Part shown: positions 1-9,172 of the stretch, piece after piece | Layout of the letters: each line of letters starts with the position of its first letter | Numbering within the stretch: position 1 is the stretch's first letter | NCBI RefSeq assembly: GCF_028288465.1 | Contig: NZ_JAQBNR010000032.1 | Location: forward strand, 1 to 64,000 | DNA length: 64,000 nt | Source of the DNA: Ferruginibacter sp. | GTDB taxonomy: Bacteria; Bacteroidota; Bacteroidia; Chitinophagales; Chitinophagaceae | Direction: 5' to 3' | Position numbers and translations under genes: made by a program | Notes under the pieces: model-generated | The model's database searches: none | What the model was told of the DNA's origin: nothing | Seen by the model: the letters and a program-made list of their open reading frames with translations, nothing else

Positions 1-846
1 TAACTGGTGTGGTAATAAAGGTGCATCAGTAGCAACCACCACTATGATGGAGCCATCACCTTCTTTCCTGTAATGCTGGGGCGGCAACTTCAATTCGTTG
101 TTCAGCGTATCCATCAGCTCTTTTCCCACCGGCACTCCTGCAATGGTCAATGATTTTTTTCTGCCGAAATTGGATTGCACCAATACACCCACCGTATAGC
201 TGGAGTCTTTAATTTTCACTAGTCTTGACGCAGTACCAGTGCCACCTTTAAATCCGAGGCACATCATGCCGGTACCACCACCTACATTCCCTTCTTTGAG
301 AAAACCTGATTTCGCACTGTCCAACGCTTCCCATGCATTGCTTTCTTTTACATGAAAGCCATAAATATCATTCAGAAAGCCATCATAGGTTTCGGCCACC
401 ACGGGGTAGGTGTACCAGAAATCTTCTTTATACCAGTGTTTGTTTACAAACCATTTTAAAACCGCATCTCTTACAACACCCACGCTGTTGGTATTGGTGA
501 TCATCACCGGCGTTTCTAAAAAGCCTGACTCGGTAACCCAGGTAGTGCCGGTCATTTCCCCATTGCCATTGAGTGTATACCAGTTAGCATACACGGGGTT
601 ATTGTTCTTGCCCCTTGGCAGGATGGCCGTAACGCCGGTCCGTACAGGGCCTTTGCCCAATACATTTTTTCCGTTGCCGGAGATGACGGTGCTGTAACCT
701 ACTTCAACACCTTTCACATCTGTGATGGCATTGTATTTTCCGGTCACGCCATCAAAGGGAATGCCGATATCTCTTGCTCTTGGTTTTTGCGCATGAGTGC
801 TGACTTGCAGCAAACACAATAGCACCATGGTTATAATATTTTTCAT
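1..846 (-). CDS. P1 family peptidase (DmpA-like aminopeptidase), C-terminus cut by window edge
   Basis: The reading frame stays open from an ATG at 846 to base 1, giving 282 codons without a stop; the end lies outside the window. The N-terminus (MKNIITMVLLCLLQVSTHAQ) is a Sec signal peptide, so the enzyme should be exported. The sequence then reads RDIGIPFDGVTGKYNAITDV, and further on KGGTGTASR and GDGSIIVVVATDAPLLP, which match the DmpA/BapA family of N-terminal-nucleophile aminopeptidases. In that family the precursor cuts itself before a serine, and the Gly-Ser step in GDG-SIIVVVATDAP is the expected site. The likely role is removal of N-terminal residues (D-amino acids or beta-peptides in characterised members) from extracellular peptides. 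It heads the minus-strand hydrolase island. The family call is firm; the substrate is unknown. Confidence 0.9.
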   Translation of the reverse strand, partial: MKNIITMVLLCLLQVSTHAQKPRARDIGIPFDGVTGKYNAITDVKGVEVGYSTVISGNGKNVLGKGPVRTGVTAILPRGKNNNPVYANWYTLNGNGEMTGTTWVTESGFLETPVMITNTNSVGVVRDAVLKWFVNKHWYKEDFWYTYPVVAETYDGFLNDIYGFHVKESNAWEALDSAKSGFLKEGNVGGGTGMMCLGFKGGTGTASRLVKIKDSSYTVGVLVQSNFGRKKSLTIAGVPVGKELMDTLNNELKLPPQHYRKEGDGSIIVVVATDAPLLPHQL

Positions 847-1234
847 TGTTGTTTATTTAAAAATTCAGTATAATTAATTTAAGTCGCAAAGTCTCTTATG
901 TTTACGTAAGGGTCTATTTTCTTTTTTGTCTTGATACAAAAAAGAAACAAAAAAAATCAAGGCTTCAGAAAAAAAGCTAAAAATTTGAACGATTGCCTAA
1001 AATGAAATTAACTCAAACATCAGTATATATCCTGGCTTTTGTGCGACTTACGGGCTAATAGAAAAGCCAGGCATTGGTAACATCAATTTCATTTATTTCA
1101 TTTCTGTTATTTTTTATTTGTTTCAATGAACCTCCTTTGTCAGTTTCTTAACGGCAACCATTCAAATTTTCTTAACGCTTTTTTTCTGAGGCCGTCAAGG
1201 ATCATGCGTTTAATATTTATTATCCAATAAAATT
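847..1234. other. intergenic region with nested inverted repeats
   Basis: No gene is visible here. The segment holds a 9-bp inverted repeat (taagtcgca at 880-888, tgcgactta at 1042-1050). Between its arms is a hairpin with stem cttttttgt at 921-929 and acaaaaaag at 936-944. A 10-bp inverted repeat cctggctttt/aaaagccagg lies at 1031-1040 and 1062-1071. The arrangement could be the remains of a small non-autonomous element. The rest, up to 1234, is AT-rich and featureless. Confidence 0.45.
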
Positions 1235-2506
1235 TTACTTTTCATTCTTCACCACCTTGCCACCGATCATTACAAATTTTACCCTTTGCAATTCGGTAAT
1301 GTCTTTTAGTGGATCGCCTTTTACAGCGATGATGTCTGCCAGTTTGCCGACTTCAACCGATCCTATTTCCCTTTCTTTTTTAAGAATTTCTGCATTGGTT
1401 TTGGTGGCACAAAGGATTGCCTGCATGGGCGTCATGCCGAGTTGTACATATTCCCCAAACTCCCGGGCAGAGTAGGTAGCAGGCCAGCCAACATAATCGG
1501 TACCCAACCCAAACTTCACCCCTTTTTTAATGGCCAGCCGCATGTTAGTGTACATGCCTTCTTTTGTTTTTTTACCTAGTTCCACAGCTTTTTCCAGCGC
1601 CTTGCTGTCAGCCAGTTTTTCCTGGAAGTACAACCCGACTGTAAAAGTGGGGATGAGATAAGTACCGTGTTGAATCATCAGGCCCATGGCTTCTTCATCA
1701 ATGAAAGAACCATGCTCTATGCTTCTTACACCTGCTTTTACCGCCATCTTGATGCCTTCTGTAGCATGGGCGTGCGCCATCACGGGAACGTCCCGCCTTG
1801 CCGCTTCTTCTACCGCCGCCTTTAATTCTTCCGGGCTGAAATGTACATTTTTTGGATTGTCGCCCACCGTCATAAACGCACCGGTCACCAGTAATTTTAT
1901 CCAGTCGCTGCCGTATTTAATTTCATTGCGTACCGCTTTTCTAACCTCTTCGGGTCCATCCACAATCAACCCGTCGGCGGTTATTTTTTGTTCAGGAGAA
2001 ATAAAATTGATATCGCCACCGCCGCCCGTAACAGAGAGATAATGTGCTGCGCCAAATATATGCGGACCGGTAAACAACCCTTTGTTGATGGCATTGCGCA
2101 CTTCCATATTGGCGTAGCCTACGTCCGCATCACCCGCCACACGCAAGGTCGTCCAGCCAGCCGAAAGCAGGTCCTGCACATTCTTTAAGCCAAGCAGGGC
2201 TTTGGCTGCGGAAGAATTGCGCATGTGCTGTACCTGGTAATCATCTTCCGTGTTATTGGGATGTACATGCAAATCAATGAGGCCGGGTAGCAAAGTATAG
2301 TCTCCGAGATTTATGACCGTTGCATCTTTTGGAATATTTTCTTTGCTGGTGATGGCGATGATTTTATTGCTTTCAATAACGATCACCGGGTTGCTGATTA
2401 CTTTGCCAGTGCCATCTATTAATGTTTTGGCAAGCAACGCCGTTTTTTGTGCCATCACGGAGCAGTACAATAAAACAAGCAGGCCTGAAGTAATAAATTG
2501 TTTCAT
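1235..2506 (-). CDS. secreted amidohydrolase (imidazolonepropionase/prolidase-like)
   Basis: This 423-residue protein begins with a Sec signal peptide (MKQFITSGLLVLLYCSVMAQ). It has the layout of the metal-dependent amidohydrolase superfamily: an N-terminal beta-sandwich strand, then LPGLIDLHVHPN carrying the first HxH metal ligands near residue 80. Later come a WIKLLVTG segment where the bridging lysine sits, HAHATEG and EHGSF histidines, and GTDYVGWP with the catalytic aspartate. The closing LADIIAVKGDPLKDI is typical of the Xaa-Pro dipeptidase/imidazolonepropionase-like branch. The likely reaction is hydrolysis of an amide or dipeptide in the periplasm. The start lies 2 nt after the stop of the upstream M20 hydrolase, so the two are probably cotranscribed and translationally coupled. 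Substrate unknown. Confidence 0.9.
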   Translation of the reverse strand: MKQFITSGLLVLLYCSVMAQKTALLAKTLIDGTGKVISNPVIVIESNKIIAITSKENIPKDATVINLGDYTLLPGLIDLHVHPNNTEDDYQVQHMRNSSAAKALLGLKNVQDLLSAGWTTLRVAGDADVGYANMEVRNAINKGLFTGPHIFGAAHYLSVTGGGGDINFISPEQKITADGLIVDGPEEVRKAVRNEIKYGSDWIKLLVTGAFMTVGDNPKNVHFSPEELKAAVEEAARRDVPVMAHAHATEGIKMAVKAGVRSIEHGSFIDEEAMGLMIQHGTYLIPTFTVGLYFQEKLADSKALEKAVELGKKTKEGMYTNMRLAIKKGVKFGLGTDYVGWPATYSAREFGEYVQLGMTPMQAILCATKTNAEILKKEREIGSVEVGKLADIIAVKGDPLKDITELQRVKFVMIGGKVVKNEK

Positions 2507-2508
2507 GT

Positions 2509-3792
2509 CTATTCTTTATCCAGTTTCAAAATGGTTTGCAATAATACGTTGGCGCCATTTGCAATATCGGTCGTTTTGGAGAATTCTTTAGGCGAATGGC
2601 TGATACCACCAACGCTCGGGATAAAGATCATACCTACTGGTACGACCAAAGCAATCTCCTGCGAATCATGCCCCGCGCCGCTTTGCATCAGTTTGGTAGT
2701 GAAGCCGAGTGCTTTTGCAGATGCGGTGATTTGAGCCTGAATATTTTTATCGGTTAAGGCGGGTTTAGATTCATTGGCCTGGTGCTGAAACGCAATGGTG
2801 GTGCCGGACGCAGCGGCAATGGCTGCTGCCCGTTTTTCAATATCATGAAACAACATCCATATTTTATCGTAAGAAAGATCTCTTATTTCCAGGCCCATAG
2901 TTGCTTTGCCGGGGATGACATTGTATGCACCCGGCATGGCTGCGATCTTACCAATGGTGCCGACCTGTCTGCCTTTATAACTGTTGATTACTTCATTTAC
3001 CGCTACGATTAATTTGGCGGAAGCTAGCAGTGCATCATGCCGCATATCCATTGGCGTTGTACCGGCATGGTTCGCAAAGCCGGTGACCGTTACCTCCCAG
3101 TGGATGATACCAACAATGCCTTCCACTACACCGATCTGCAATTGTTCTTTATCTAAAATGCCCCCCTGTTCAATGTGCAGTTCTAAAAACGCTTTGATGT
3201 CTCCTTTTTTTAATGAGGATGATTGAATGCTATCAGGATTGCCGCCGATGGCTTTTATGCCGGCAGCCATTGTGAGTCCGCTCTGGCTTTTTTGCTTTAA
3301 TCCTTCAGCAGTCACATGTCCTGCCATGGCCATGCTGCCAATGGTGCCGCCTTCTTCATTGGAAAAGATGATGAGCTCCAGCGGATGATCGGTTACCATA
3401 TTATTTTCATTGAGTACTTCCATCATTTCCAGTGCTCCGATAGAACCAACACAACCATCATAATTGCCGCCATCCGGCACCATATCAATGTGCGATCCGA
3501 AAGCGATGGGTTGCAGCGCTGCATTTTTCCCTTTTCTTTTGCCAATGATATTGCCGGCGTAATCGATATTTACTTCAAGACCCGCCGCTTTCATCAGGTT
3601 GATAAACCATGCCCTGCCTTCCTGGTCACCTTTTGTATAGGCTACCCTGTAACCTTTGCCGGTGCTGTCTCTGCCAAATTTGGATAAGTCCGCAAGGCGG
3701 CTTTCGATGCGTTGTTCGTTTACTGTAAGTTTTGATTGACAAAATGCAGTGAATGAAAATGAAAACGCCAATGCAGTTAGTAAATATTTCAT
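2509..3792 (-). CDS. M20-family Zn hydrolase, hydantoinase/carbamoylase type
   Basis: This 427-residue exported enzyme (signal peptide MKYLLTALAFSFSFTAFCQS) belongs to the N-carbamoyl-L-amino-acid hydrolase/allantoate amidohydrolase branch of the M20 clan. Metal-binding elements visible are AFGSHIDMVPDGGNYDGCVG, FSNEEGG and the late SGAGHDSQEIA. The dimerisation-domain signature is FANHAGTTPMDMRHDAL, and ELHIEQGGILD is the usual substrate-site segment. Known family members cleave carbamoyl or ureido groups from amino acids. Cytoplasmic homologues have no leader, so a signal peptide here points to periplasmic use. It is the upstream partner of the amidohydrolase that starts 2 nt after its stop. 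Confidence 0.9.
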   Translation of the reverse strand: MKYLLTALAFSFSFTAFCQSKLTVNEQRIESRLADLSKFGRDSTGKGYRVAYTKGDQEGRAWFINLMKAAGLEVNIDYAGNIIGKRKGKNAALQPIAFGSHIDMVPDGGNYDGCVGSIGALEMMEVLNENNMVTDHPLELIIFSNEEGGTIGSMAMAGHVTAEGLKQKSQSGLTMAAGIKAIGGNPDSIQSSSLKKGDIKAFLELHIEQGGILDKEQLQIGVVEGIVGIIHWEVTVTGFANHAGTTPMDMRHDALLASAKLIVAVNEVINSYKGRQVGTIGKIAAMPGAYNVIPGKATMGLEIRDLSYDKIWMLFHDIEKRAAAIAAASGTTIAFQHQANESKPALTDKNIQAQITASAKALGFTTKLMQSGAGHDSQEIALVVPVGMIFIPSVGGISHSPKEFSKTTDIANGANVLLQTILKLDKE

Positions 3793-3810
3793 TTAGATAA
3801 TTTTGGTTTT

Positions 3811-4455
3811 TTATTTTGAGTGTGTTTTCCTGCTGGTAAATAATTCTTTACTAAAGACCAGCATATCCGGAGCAACCAATGCAAACACCAGCAAAAACCA
3901 TAAGAAATGGCCGAAGTCGTTTATGTCGGGATGTTTCATAAAGAGCTGTAAAGGATTGTAAATTCTTGATAACACAAAAACCAGGGTTACACCATAGCTG
4001 CGTGCCGCCCACATTTTATGAATGGTTATTTGTCGTTTGGAAGCCGCCAGCCACGCCATTGCTGCCGTGATTGCCCAGACCGTGGCCTGTGTAATATTTT
4101 CAAACGCAAATGTGCCGCTGGCACCAGGGATGGGATGATAAATATTCAACAGTATGGCAAATGGCATGGCCGATAAAATAGCGATGATATAAATCTTGCC
4201 TAATTTTTTATGCAGTGCCAGGTTGGTCCTGCGGAGTGTGGTGGAGAATTGGAACGGGCCAGTCACCAATGCAATCATCCCTGATATGCCATGCGGAACC
4301 AAAATCCATGACATGGATTTGTACCGGGCCAGCTCTGCAGCACCGGCACTCCATAAGTACAAAACTTCCTGTACCACGAGCACATACAGTGATAATATTG
4401 CAAGAATTGAAAACAGGAAGACCCTGGGTTTATTAAGTGTAGTTAATTGTAGCAT
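3811..4455 (-). CDS. DUF2306 membrane protein
   Basis: The product is a polytopic inner-membrane protein of about 214 residues. I chose the Met at 4455 (MLQLTTLNKPRV). The frame is open to 4545, but that start would run into the upstream gene and add a polar stretch before the first membrane segment. Family motifs are PHGISGMIALVTGPFQF, HKKLGKIY and the late arginine/tyrosine helix MWAARSYGVTLVFVLSRIY. DUF2306 proteins are widespread in Bacteroidota and have no assigned function. It sits 18 nt downstream of a signal-peptide-less spacer after the cupin-like gene and 18 nt before the M20 hydrolase. A second DUF2306 gene lies at 26291-26935. Confidence 0.85.
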   Translation of the reverse strand: MLQLTTLNKPRVFLFSILAILSLYVLVVQEVLYLWSAGAAELARYKSMSWILVPHGISGMIALVTGPFQFSTTLRRTNLALHKKLGKIYIIAILSAMPFAILLNIYHPIPGASGTFAFENITQATVWAITAAMAWLAASKRQITIHKMWAARSYGVTLVFVLSRIYNPLQLFMKHPDINDFGHFLWFLLVFALVAPDMLVFSKELFTSRKTHSK

Positions 4456-4513
4456 GGTTAGTGTTGTATTGAGTGATTCATAATTGATTGATAAGGTATG
4501 TACTAAAAAATGG

Positions 4514-5182
4514 CTATTTGATTTCGAATAACACCATGTCAACATTACTTTTTTCTGTTGCTGAAAAATAGAAACCAGTTCCGGGTGCTATGTACACATA
4601 TTTTCCTGCGACTACTTTCTTTGTTTGCTTCTTAGCGTTGTCGTGCAACTCAATGCCGATACCTGTCACCAGTTCGGCAATCATTGGCCCACGGTTGTGA
4701 ATGATCTGGTTTTTGAAATCAGCCCCTGTCAGGCGGTAGGCGGTTGCCTTTTCATTGTCAAATTCCAGCGGAAAGGGTAAGCGTTTTTTATTGGATGCTG
4801 CTGTATTGTATGAAGATAACAACTCAATATCATTCACGTGAAATACTATGCTATCGCTATTACAAACCCTGTGTATGAGTGTATCGGGAGTGAAAGACCG
4901 GTACCAGGTGGTACCCGCTTTAGATCGTTCGGCGGTGCTCCACGCCGAGTCTATTATTTGCGAACCTGTGATGGTATTACTCAATATTACAAAGAGCGAT
5001 GGCGTGGCGTGGATATGAAAGAGGGTAGTATCTCCGGGTGGTAACCAAACATTCAGCAGGCGGATATATTTATTCTGAAAAACGGGATGGTGTCTTGGCT
5101 CTTCTCTTACCGGTACCTGCGCTGTTACCGGAAGGGAATAAAAAATCATCCATAACAAAATTGCGGTTGGTCTGTTTTTCAT
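4514..5182 (-). CDS. secreted bicupin-like protein of unknown function
   Basis: About 222 residues from the Met at 5182 (MKNRPTAILLWMIFYSLPVTAQ). This start is preferred because a signal peptide begins there; the frame extends to 5215, inside the upstream gene. The mature part has DTTLFHIHATPSLFVIL, an H-x-H with the spacing of a cupin metal site. The second half (ELVTGIGIELHDN, then VAGKYVYIAPGTGF) reads like another cupin barrel. This suggests a small metal-binding or sensing protein outside the cytoplasm. It follows a DUF1624 membrane protein by only 11 nt and is probably in one transcript with it. No enzymatic role can be assigned. Confidence 0.65.
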   Translation of the reverse strand: MKNRPTAILLWMIFYSLPVTAQVPVREEPRHHPVFQNKYIRLLNVWLPPGDTTLFHIHATPSLFVILSNTITGSQIIDSAWSTAERSKAGTTWYRSFTPDTLIHRVCNSDSIVFHVNDIELLSSYNTAASNKKRLPFPLEFDNEKATAYRLTGADFKNQIIHNRGPMIAELVTGIGIELHDNAKKQTKKVVAGKYVYIAPGTGFYFSATEKSNVDMVLFEIK

Positions 5183-5193
5183 TTTTCTTTTTT

Positions 5194-6393
5194 TTACAAA
5201 TAACTCAGCCACCATTTTTCTTTGTGATTGCTTTTATATCGGTCATACCATTTGCATAACGGATACAATAGCACTATTACCAGTATCCAAACCATATAAG
5301 TTCCTGCCAGTGAAAAGCCGTAGCCTGTCAGCCAGGGACTGTCTTTTGCACTTTGCATCGTAGTAAAAATCATCTGCGTCCATGGCCTGCCACTTGCAAC
5401 GACTGCAACAATGGCCAACAGGTGAATGAGAAAAAGGTGGAGGATGTAAAAGAACAATGGTACCCGTCCATACACGATGATGATTTGCCCGAAACGACTC
5501 AGCGGTTTTTCCAGCAACACCAACGCAATCAATGCAGGCCCTAAAGTCATCAATGTGTACAGCAGTGATGGCGGGTATTTGGTAACATTTAAAAAAGAAC
5601 AAATGGTCATGATGAAGGAGGCCTGTACTTTCCAGGGTTGCATATCTCCATATACGTTGATGCCTCTTAACAATACAAAAATTAAAATGGCTGTACTACC
5701 AATGACCAACAAATATTTTTTCCTGACGGCTGCATCCATCTCTTTTTTATACAATGCACCAAAGCAATAACCCAGCATCATGGTGCTCAACCACGGAAGC
5801 AGCGAATAGCCGGTGGTAACAAAGTGCCCGCCAAAACTGAATCGTTTGCGTTCATGCAGTTCAGCCAATAGAAAATCGGAAAAGCCATTGCCGGTCACAT
5901 GCATGTTGTCAAATAAATTATGCGAGAATAATATCACCAATCCTGCGGCTAAAATGATTTTCGGTGGCAGATAAATAAGACCACTCATGCATACCATGGA
6001 AAGACCGAGTATCCAGATCACCTGCAAACGGAAAGTAGTATAGTGTGGATTGAAATTCCATGCAAAGCTGATCACTGTTACTTCCAGCAGCATCAGCCAC
6101 AGGCCACGCTTTAGCAAAAATGCGGAGAGTTCCTTTTTTGTTTTTCTTTCACCCACCAGGAAAGCTGAAGTGCCCGCAAGAAACACAAATACCGGCGCAC
6201 AGAAATGCGTGATCCATCTTGTAAAAAATACGGGTGCATTGGTTTGTGCAAGGTCTGTCGGATCGTACACAAAATTAGCTGCATGAAAATAATCCCGCAC
6301 ATGGTCCAGTGCCATGATGACGATCACGATGCCTCTTAAAAGGTCAATCGATTCAATTCTTTTTTTATTGCTGGTGAAGGGTTGTTGCATCAA
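5194..6393 (-). CDS. DUF1624 (HGSNAT-type acyltransferase-like) membrane protein, paralog 1
   Basis: 399 residues with about ten hydrophobic segments. The N-terminus IESIDLLRGIVIVIMALDHV followed by RDYFH is the signature of DUF1624, the bacterial family related to heparan-alpha-glucosaminide N-acetyltransferase (HGSNAT). The conserved histidine of ALDH is the candidate catalytic residue by analogy. The C-terminus ends HKEKWWLSYL, shared with three other genes in this window (7942-9135, 9173-10372, 17648-18832). The predicted role is transfer of an acyl group across the inner membrane onto a periplasmic acceptor; this is inferred from the family. Two adjacent Met codons exist at the start. 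Its neighbours are a cupin-like gene 11 nt downstream and an M20 amidohydrolase 29 nt upstream. Confidence 0.85.
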   Translation of the reverse strand: MMQQPFTSNKKRIESIDLLRGIVIVIMALDHVRDYFHAANFVYDPTDLAQTNAPVFFTRWITHFCAPVFVFLAGTSAFLVGERKTKKELSAFLLKRGLWLMLLEVTVISFAWNFNPHYTTFRLQVIWILGLSMVCMSGLIYLPPKIILAAGLVILFSHNLFDNMHVTGNGFSDFLLAELHERKRFSFGGHFVTTGYSLLPWLSTMMLGYCFGALYKKEMDAAVRKKYLLVIGSTAILIFVLLRGINVYGDMQPWKVQASFIMTICSFLNVTKYPPSLLYTLMTLGPALIALVLLEKPLSRFGQIIIVYGRVPLFFYILHLFLIHLLAIVAVVASGRPWTQMIFTTMQSAKDSPWLTGYGFSLAGTYMVWILVIVLLYPLCKWYDRYKSNHKEKWWLSYL

Positions 6394-6422
6394 AGCTTCT
6401 TTAAATAATATTTTTATGATGA

Positions 6423-7745
6423 TTATTTTTTGAATAATTCAAGCAAGGCTGTAGTGCCGATCACAGCACCCAGCGGAATGGCTGCAAGGTCAACCTGGTA
6501 GTTGCCGTTGTGGTTATAAAAAGGCGCACTCTTTCCTTCACTCACTGCCTTTGTATACAGGTCGGGCTGTGCAGTGCCTACCCATATATAATCGCACAGG
6601 GTTTTATTATTGCCCAATACGAGATGGTTAAAATCTTCAGAACCCATGATAGGAGGCGTGTTGGTAATGATTTTTTCAGGCGCCAGCAGGGGCGTAAGTG
6701 CTTTGTTTACTTTGGCAGACAATGCCGGATCATTCACCTGCGGATATACACTGCCCTTCATTAAAATAGCAGGATAGTTTTCTTTGGCTACCCCATTGGC
6801 AACAGCAATGCCTTCGTTGATTCTTTTAATGCCATCCAGTAAATCAGTTCTTATTCTTTCGTTAAACCAGCGCAGGTTTAGTTTCACCACTGCAGATGCA
6901 GGGATCACATTGTTATCGCCACCAGAATGAATAGCGCCAACGGTCAGCACCGCCACATCCTGCGCTGCAATGCTTCGGCTGATAATGGTTTGATATTGCA
7001 TCACCGCATTGCAGGCCATTACCACCGGGTCTTTGGTAAGCTCCGGAGTAGAGCCATGCCCGCCAATGCCATAAAAAGTTACATCCAACTGGTCGCTGCC
7101 AGCGGCCCTTTCACCGGCACCGTTTTTAATGCTGCCTGTTGCGATAGGAGTTGTATGCAGGCCAAATAAATAATCGGGAACCGGTACACCTTTGTCATAC
7201 ATTTTATCATTGACCATTGCCTTGGCGCCAGTCAATGGTTCTTCTGCAGGTTGCGCCAGCATCACCAGTGTGCCTTTCCATTCACTTTTTATGGTCATCA
7301 TAATTTTGGCAACTTCCAGCAACCAGGTTACATGGGCGTCATGGCCGCAGGCATGCATAACGGGCACTTCTGTGCCATCCTCCTTCTTCATGGTTTTGGT
7401 ACTGGAATAGGGCAGGCCTGTAATTTCTTTTACTGAATTACAATCCATATCGGCACGGTACATCACCACCGGGCCAGCGCCATTTTTTAAGATACCCACC
7501 ACACCTGTTTTGCCAATTCCTGTCATCACTTCATAGCCCAACGTTCTCAGTTCTTTTTCGATGATGGCAGAAGTGCGGACTTCCATAAAACCGAGCTCGG
7601 GGTTCTGGTGCAGGTCTTTAAATATTTCCACCAGCCGGCCCGAATCGGCATAGGCCATCTGCTTCACCTGTTTGCTGATTTGTGCACGAAGCACTCCGGT
7701 GCTAAAGATCAGGATGGCGAAAAATGTAACGGCGTTTTTATTCAC
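6423..7745 (-). CDS. secreted M20D amidohydrolase (IAA-amino-acid hydrolase/carboxypeptidase-like)
   Basis: 440 residues with signal peptide MNKNAVTFFAILIFSTGVLRAQ. Motifs of the M20D group are visible: DLHQNPELGFMEVRTS, YRADMDCN, the metal-binding MHACGHDAHVTWLLEVA, AQPAEEPLTGAKAM with the catalytic glutamate, FYGIGGHGSTPELTKDP in the lid domain, and late MGSEDFNHLV. Enzymes of this group remove an acyl, indole-acetyl or hippurate-type group from amino acids. Export and the surrounding hydrolases suggest scavenging of N-acylated amino acids. It is the first gene of the segment that continues into DUF1624 paralog 1. Confidence 0.92.
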   Translation of the reverse strand: MNKNAVTFFAILIFSTGVLRAQISKQVKQMAYADSGRLVEIFKDLHQNPELGFMEVRTSAIIEKELRTLGYEVMTGIGKTGVVGILKNGAGPVVMYRADMDCNSVKEITGLPYSSTKTMKKEDGTEVPVMHACGHDAHVTWLLEVAKIMMTIKSEWKGTLVMLAQPAEEPLTGAKAMVNDKMYDKGVPVPDYLFGLHTTPIATGSIKNGAGERAAGSDQLDVTFYGIGGHGSTPELTKDPVVMACNAVMQYQTIISRSIAAQDVAVLTVGAIHSGGDNNVIPASAVVKLNLRWFNERIRTDLLDGIKRINEGIAVANGVAKENYPAILMKGSVYPQVNDPALSAKVNKALTPLLAPEKIITNTPPIMGSEDFNHLVLGNNKTLCDYIWVGTAQPDLYTKAVSEGKSAPFYNHNGNYQVDLAAIPLGAVIGTTALLELFKK

Positions 7746-7810
7746 TTGATTGTTTTAAATGATTGAATGTGTTGCGTAAAAATCTGATGGCAAGCCCTAT
7801 TTGAAATACT

Positions 7811-7935
7811 CCCAAACCCCGACGGCGGCTTTAAGCCCCGTCGGCGGTTTAATAGAACGTTATTAAAATCGACGGCTCGTTCTCCCAACCGCCGTCAGTC
7901 CCGATAGCTATCGGGATTAACCGCTCACGGGGTTG
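7811..7935. repeat. GC-rich palindromic intergenic repeat
   Basis: Within the 196-nt spacer between two minus-strand genes is a GC-rich patch of palindromes. A hairpin has ccgacgg at 7819-7825 facing ccgtcgg at 7838-7844, extended by aaacc/ggttt outside it. A second gacggc/gccgtc pair follows at about 7871-7896. A perfect 18-bp palindrome tcccgatagctatcggga lies at 7899-7916. Base composition differs sharply from the flanking AT-rich spacer. It is probably a dispersed intergenic repeat rather than a simple terminator. Confidence 0.6.
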
Positions 7936-7941
7936 AGTGCG

Positions 7942-9135
7942 CTATAAATAACTTAACCACCATTTTTCTTTATGCGATTGTTTATAACGATCGTATCGTT
8001 TGCAAAGCGGGAACAACGCCACCACCACAAAGGCCCAGACAAGATACACTACGATCAGCGGAAAGCCATATCCCTTCAGGTCTGTATTGAACCAGATGGG
8101 TTGCCGCAGCATCCAGTTTTGCCAGGCCACACTGGTAAATAATCCCGATGCAATCATCGCCAGTAAATGAATCAGGTAGATGTGTATGAGGTAAAAAAAC
8201 ATCGGCACCCGGCCGTATATAGAAATGGTGTTTACTACTGCCCCTTGTAATTTTTCCATCCATGCCAGCAATATCAGTGCGCTACCCAGGGTGATTAAAA
8301 TATACAGGAGCGATGGCGGGTATTTATTGACATTGATAAAAGACAAAAAGGTAAAGAGTGGATTTTTCTGCGTACTCCATGGAACCGGATCACCATACAA
8401 GTTGCTGTAGCGGAGTATAACAAAAAGCAGAATAGATAAGCCTCCGGTAATTAGTAATTGCTTTCTTCTTTTGGTGGCGTCGTAGCCGCTGGCATACCAT
8501 ACGCCAAGGCAATACCCCAATGGCATAACCCCAATCCAGGGTACCAGCGGGTAGCCTACCAAAAAAGCTTCTTTATTCCAGTAAAAAAAGTTTTGTTCGT
8601 GCAATAGGGCCCAGCCAAATGCAGGCAATGTGTTTCCGGTGATATGTGTTTTGTCAAGCAAATTATGACCTGCTACAATGAGGACACAAATTGGCAAAAT
8701 AATTTTTACCGGCAGGTGAATCAATGCCGCCAGTACAATCATGCTGACGCCGAGTGCCCATATGGTTACAAACAAAAAATTGGGAAAAAAGATATTAAAG
8801 TTCCATCCGAAATTAACGATGATCATTTCAAGAAAGATCAGCCATAGTCCACGTTTTACAAGGAAAACAGACAATTCCTTTTTAGATTTTTTCTGACCAA
8901 TCAAATAAGCCGATGTGCCGGCGAGCAGCATAAATATGGGTGCACAGAAATGCGTAATCCAGCGGGTAAAAAATATAGCGGCGCTTGTTTTGGAAAGGTC
9001 CAGCGGGTTGTATAAAAATGAACTTGCATGAAAGTAATCCCTTACATGGTCAATCGCCATAATGATCATGATTAAGCCTCGCAACAGATCAATTGAATTG
9101 ATTCGTTTTTGATTAATAGACAAAGATGCTTGCAT
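7942..9135 (-). CDS. DUF1624 (HGSNAT-type acyltransferase-like) membrane protein, paralog 2
   Basis: 397 residues, polytopic, with RINSIDLLRGLIMIIMAIDH followed by VRDYFH at the N-terminus and HKEKWWLSYL at the C-terminus. The middle keeps the family helices, for example FFTRWITHFCAPIFMLLAGT and YPPSLLYILITLGSALILL. It is 37 nt downstream of paralog 3, so these two are an evident tandem duplication on one transcript. Membrane acyl transfer is a family-based guess. The stop lies just beside a palindromic repeat. Confidence 0.85.
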   Translation of the reverse strand: MQASLSINQKRINSIDLLRGLIMIIMAIDHVRDYFHASSFLYNPLDLSKTSAAIFFTRWITHFCAPIFMLLAGTSAYLIGQKKSKKELSVFLVKRGLWLIFLEMIIVNFGWNFNIFFPNFLFVTIWALGVSMIVLAALIHLPVKIILPICVLIVAGHNLLDKTHITGNTLPAFGWALLHEQNFFYWNKEAFLVGYPLVPWIGVMPLGYCLGVWYASGYDATKRRKQLLITGGLSILLFVILRYSNLYGDPVPWSTQKNPLFTFLSFINVNKYPPSLLYILITLGSALILLAWMEKLQGAVVNTISIYGRVPMFFYLIHIYLIHLLAMIASGLFTSVAWQNWMLRQPIWFNTDLKGYGFPLIVVYLVWAFVVVALFPLCKRYDRYKQSHKEKWWLSYL

Positions 9136-9172
9136 TGGTATTGTTGGTTGATTGAATAAAAATTTGTTACTT

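Noticed and set aside
1686..2188. Plus-strand frames opposite the amidohydrolase
   Set aside because: They are antisense shadows of a gene with clear family motifs.
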